Source of the DNA: Fomitopsis serialis
Lineage: Eukaryota; Basidiomycota; Agaricomycetes; Polyporales; Fomitopsidaceae
Assembly (NCBI RefSeq): GCF_022376445.1
Contig: NW_025954999.1
Location: forward strand, 186,001 to 250,000
Direction: 5' to 3'
DNA length: 64,000 bases
How positions within the stretch are numbered: position 1 is the stretch's first letter; every line of letters begins with the position of its first letter. The notes under the pieces were generated by a model. It was not told where the DNA came from and searched no databases. It was given only the letters and a program-made list of their open reading frames with translations. A program made the translations under genes and the position numbers. Below are positions 60,275 to 64,000 of the stretch, piece after piece.

Positions 60275-62971
60275 ATGCCCCCAGCTCTCGCGCATCCTTT
60301 CGTGGTGCGACCTCGCAAGCGAACGCGACCCATATCATTCAAAATGTATGCGCTTCTGACCCTGGCGATTACTTGCCTGGGCTTGTGCGCTTTCCAATAC
60401 GCTATACTGTCTGGGACGCATGCTGCTCATATTGAAGCGCCAAACCATGCGGAGCTCGCTTTCCGGATGGGAGAACTCGTTGGCAAGCGTCGAAATGGGT
60501 CTGAAGTATGGGGCTCTCAAGACGCGTCTACGACACGCTTTGATAACAGCTCTATTCTGGAACATCTGCAACTAGGCGAAGAACTATCACTGGAGACTCC
60601 TTCGCTGACTGCTGTGCTTCCTGTCACGTCTGCGTCAATAGCAAAACTCGAGGAGCGGCTTCACACCCTCGTCGATCGCTCGGATTACCTCACGGAGATA
60701 ATACTAGTTCCAGAGGAAGCGCTACAGGCTGAATGCAGGAAGATCATTCTGTCTGTCCTTTCTGCTGCTGATCCATTGATTCATGTCGAGCTCTCTATGA
60801 CTCCTTGGCTGACCGGAATGGACAAGGACTCCGCTACTCTTCACGCATCAAAACAGGCCACAACCTCGTTTCTCCTCGTTTCGGATGAAGATGGGCTCGA
60901 GAATATTGACGAACGCGGTCGAGACGCATTGACACTGCTGTCGCCATTCTCATCGGCTGTTCCTATCGGACCCCGAGGGGCGACGTCCGCTGGCACCGAC
61001 TCCGCTTGTCTGTCGGCTTCCGAGATACCTCAGCCTGCAGACTTCCTCCTTCCCCCGTTCGTTGCCCCTGCTCGCCTCTTTATGTACCCCGGATTCTACG
61101 CAGAGCGAAGCAGTAGACACAACATCTGGAGGATCTTCGGCAAAACAGTCTCCGATTCTCGAAGTGATGCTGTCGGCGGTTTTATGGTTGGCTCCGACGT
61201 TGCTGGGTCTGGCTGGTGTCCTCAAGAGGGTGCGCTCGTGGCTTCATCGAATGAAGAGCACTCGACCATCGTACAAGCATCCACCGCACAAACATCGGTT
61301 TCGGGTACTGAGAGCCGAGACTCGCTGGCGGCTGATGAGCCTCTCTGGAACGATGTCTGTCCCTCTGGGTTTGGCTCACTCGCCATTCTTGTACGTTCCG
61401 CGGATGACCTAGAGCATCTCTCCTTGGCTGCTTGCCGACTGCAAAGCAACGGACATACTCTGCATATCGCTGTTCTCGGCGACCCGCTCATCTTGGAACC
61501 CCCTGGCCAAACATCACCACTGTTTCCCCAGGAATGTTCTCTCGCTTACCATAATTTGCGCGGCGAAGACGCAATGAAAAGTGCGGCAATGCTTCTCGCA
61601 TGGTTGGATGGGCTGTCTTCACCGTCGGACGTCATCATCACTTCGCTCCCTAAGAATTCGATACTGGGGGCTACATTGTCGCTTTCGCGAGAAGCTGATG
61701 ATCGCAAGCCGACAATCGTACATATCCCTCCCAGTGATCTCCCATATTCTGACTGGGTTGGTTCACTCAGTCTTGATGAGCTGCGAAGTGAGTGCCGACT
61801 TTCTCGTGAAGGCTTCTGTACTGACGGTTCGGCAGACTGGCACAAACCAGAGGTCGCCATCTCCGTTATCACTAATGATCGACCGCAATCCCTCTCACGG
61901 CTTCTGAACTCTTTGTCTCGCGCTCGCTATTTCGGAGACGAGCTAGACATTCGCATCAACATCGAACAAACGGCAGACTGGGAGACGCAGCAGATCGTCA
62001 ATGATTTCACCTGGGATCATGGCAGGATGTTTCTTCATCGCCGCATCATCCATGGAGGTCTCCTCCCTGCTGTCGTGGAATCGTGGTACCCGCAGTCAAA
62101 CGACTCGTACGGCCTAATCCTGGAGGATGACGTAGAGCTATCACCGTTGTTCTATGGTTGGATCAAACTCACTCTCCTTCGCTATAGGTGGGTAGACTAT
62201 ACTCTTGTCTTATGCGCGCTCACAGATTTTTACTAGGTATGGGCGTCCTGAGGATGCGTCACCACAGCTCTTCGGAATCAGTCTCTACCAGCAAAAGCAC
62301 CTCGAACTACGACCGGAAGGGAGACATCCCTTCAACGCTCGCAACACGTTCGCTTCCAAAGGCCGGAACGACCCATCCACGCCATACCTCTCGCAAATCC
62401 CTTGTAGCTGGGGGCAGTCTACTTCCCGGAACATTGGCGCGAGTTCCATGCCTACCTCTCCTTCCGGCTGTCTGAGTACGCGTGGGACGCGGATCAAGTC
62501 GTAGTTCCTGGAGTCCGATCAAACAAATGGACGCGGTCGTGGAAGAAATACTTCATCGAGCTTGCCTATTTGCGTGGATACCTCATGCTCTATCCCAATT
62601 ACGCAGACTACGTCTCGCTATCCACGAACCACCTCGAAGTCGGTTCGCATGTCAAGGACGTCCCCATCGAGACTTATCTGCGGAAGAAGAGGCTCTTCCT
62701 CCTACCTCTCATGCCCTTACCAGAGCCTACTCGGCACAGCTCCACTGGCCTCCTAGATCTCCCGCAGGGGCAACTGCCCTTATGGACAGATCTGCCTACT
62801 CTCGATCTTCTTGGCCTCGTCGCATCCGAAGAGACACTCCAGGAACGTGGTCGTGTACGGAGAACTGAGCTGACGGGCTGTGAAGACCTCCGCATGGGCA
62901 ACACGACGTCTGGGATCTTCTATGCCTCCGTGATCCGCTTCTCGGTCTACAATGATTCAATATTTCCTTGA
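60275..62971 (+). CDS. Type II membrane glycosyltransferase (GT2-like), one frame break
   Basis: Exons 60275-62187 and 62237-62971. A short basic N-terminus (RPRKRTRPISFK) precedes a membrane helix (about residues 24-44, YALLTLAITCLGLCAFQYAI), typical of a type II Golgi enzyme. The catalytic part is near the end of exon 1: EVAISVITNDRPQSLSRLL, HRRIIHGGLLPAVVESWYP and the acidic LILEDDVELSP motif, a DxD-like metal and sugar-nucleotide site. Exon 2 has LFGISLYQQK and then, after a missing G in a run of five at about 62410, VYFPEHWREFHAYL and WKKYFIELAYLRGYLMLYPN. Restored length is 882 residues. An in-frame upstream ATG exists at 60140. Donor and acceptor sugars are unknown. Confidence 0.82.
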
Positions 62972-63042
62972 TACTATGTAGGCTCTGAGCATACAGTACT
63001 AGTTGATGATGTTGTCCAGATATGCCAAGCATTGTCGTTATA

Positions 63043-64000
63043 TTACACAGCAATTTGAGAGCTATCGAGACCCAAGCGCGCATCAATATGTCGACGTTGC
63101 TCAGCCGCTTCTCTCGCTCTTCTTCGCTGGCGACGAATCCCCTCCGGACAGAGCTGACATTCTCCAGTACGAGCTCGCGCAGCGCTGTCACGAGGTACTG
63201 TTGCTGTTCCATGGACGAGTGTACTGCCATCGCCGCCAGGAATTGCCACACTGGCTGATCGATGTCATCCGTGCCTGGGACTTTCCCGTAGGGTATACCC
63301 CCGCTGTTTTTGGAAATGCGGATGGAAGGGAAAAGGAGCAGCAGACCTGGCGCGAGCACATTGAACAGCTCATCGAATACTTCCTGCCTGTAGATGGGTC
63401 AGTACGTATAAAGCTCAGGCTGGAGGAGAAAGTCGTACCATCGCCGCTCATCCTCGGGGGTCGGCAACTCAGGTTCTGAGATCGCCATTGGCGTCGACGA
63501 GATCGCCTCTTTGATGTTCTGCACCCGGCTGAGAAACATCGTCAGCAAGGCAATTCCAGCCTGCGGGTATGTACGTGTCAGCAGACGGACTGCCGCAAAA
63601 TATGAAATGGGCTCACAGGAGTCCTTGCTACTGCTGCGACGTCGTTGTACTTGAACAGCATGCCCAGCAGCCCCGTCAGCATGTCCAGGCCCAACTTGCC
63701 GATGGCAGGCAGAACACTTTGAACGAGGCTGGACAAGAAGACCTGCGAGTGATGCTCCGATTCTGTGCGTTCCTCGGTCTCTTCCAGCGTGTCGAGCATA
63801 GGGGACTCGATGACAACGTCCAGTTGGTAGAAACAGGCGATAATGAGCGAGAGCATGATCAGCAATCGCTCTGAGGGAAGGTGGCGTGCAACGCGCGGAA
63901 GCAGCCTCTTGCCCTTGATCGGCATGAGAAGGGAGATGAATGGGTGCGGGACGCTATGAAATCCGAAGTGTTCAGTCAGAGGTCCATTGTAATGCGAGGG
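63043..64000 (-). CDS. PAT1: PAT1, mRNA decapping activator (3' part)
   Basis: The gene runs off the right edge; only its C-terminal portion is here. PAT1 links deadenylation to decapping and binds Lsm1-7. Visible parts in order: IKGKRLLPRVARHLPSERLL, VFLSSLVQSVLPAIGKLGL, LLGMLFKYNDVAAVARTP, GIALLTMFLSRVQNIKEAI, PTPEDERRWYDFL, LLLLFPSIRISKN, QPVWQFLAAMAVHSS, TALRELVLENV, and a last helix ending LGLDSSQIAV at 63043. A base seems missing near 63074, between NVDILMRA and LGLDSS; without it the frame would continue past this end. Converges with the glycosyltransferase gene (71 bases apart). Confidence 0.86.

Noticed and set aside
1..64000. tRNA or rRNA genes
   Set aside because: No convincing tRNA T-loop context or rRNA core sequence was noticed on reading; a tRNA scan would settle it.

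Overview
This window is nuclear DNA from a basidiomycete fungus, most likely an Agaricomycete. It has dense protein genes split by 45-75 nt GT-AG introns, several exons of 3-16 nt, short divergent promoters, and families expanded in mushroom-forming fungi: HSPA12-type Hsp70-like ATPases, berberine-bridge-like FAD oxidases, C14 caspase-like proteins, VIT/VWA proteins and F-box/LRR proteins. I saw no rRNA, tRNA, CRISPR array or autonomous transposon.

Layout. 0-11.2 kb is a roughly 6.2 kb tandem duplication. Each unit holds a relic of an Hsp70-like 3' end, a coiled-coil gene on the minus strand, and a divergently transcribed Hsp70-like ATPase gene. 11.8-12.5 kb is TAF10. 13.7-25.7 kb is an oxidase/protease block: FAD oxidase 1, a VIT+VWA protein, a caspase-like protein, and FAD oxidase 2, whose reading frame runs on from the caspase gene. 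26.3-34.2 kb holds mitoferrin (-), a xanthine/hypoxanthine phosphoribosyltransferase (-), RNA polymerase III subunit C53 (+) and FAD oxidase 3 (-). 35.9-38.3 kb and 52.6-55.0 kb are inverted, diverged copies of one block of about 2.4 kb, each with an intact TATA-driven gene for an unrecognised protein of about 180 residues. Between them lie an F-box/LRR gene, RPS15 and RPP2 (divergent), a Zn2Cys6 transcription factor, VMA10 and symplekin/PTA1. 56.5-64 kb holds a Gin4/Hsl1-type kinase, TMA16, a membrane glycosyltransferase and the 3' part of PAT1.

Most single genes are housekeeping (transcription, mRNA 3'-end processing and decay, ribosome, vacuolar ATPase, iron import, purine salvage) and sit in divergent or convergent pairs. 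The duplicated families are the accessory part.

Sequence quality. At least eight genes (caspase, FAD oxidase 2, mitoferrin, phosphoribosyltransferase, F-box, kinase, TMA16, glycosyltransferase, and probably PAT1) carry single-base losses inside homopolymer runs. Where I counted exon lengths, one added base per site restores a whole number of codons. Other genes (RPS15, RPP2, VMA10, RPC53, FAD oxidase 1, VIT/VWA, the first Hsp70-like gene) sum to whole codons without change. Uncorrected long-read consensus errors explain this better than pseudogenes do.
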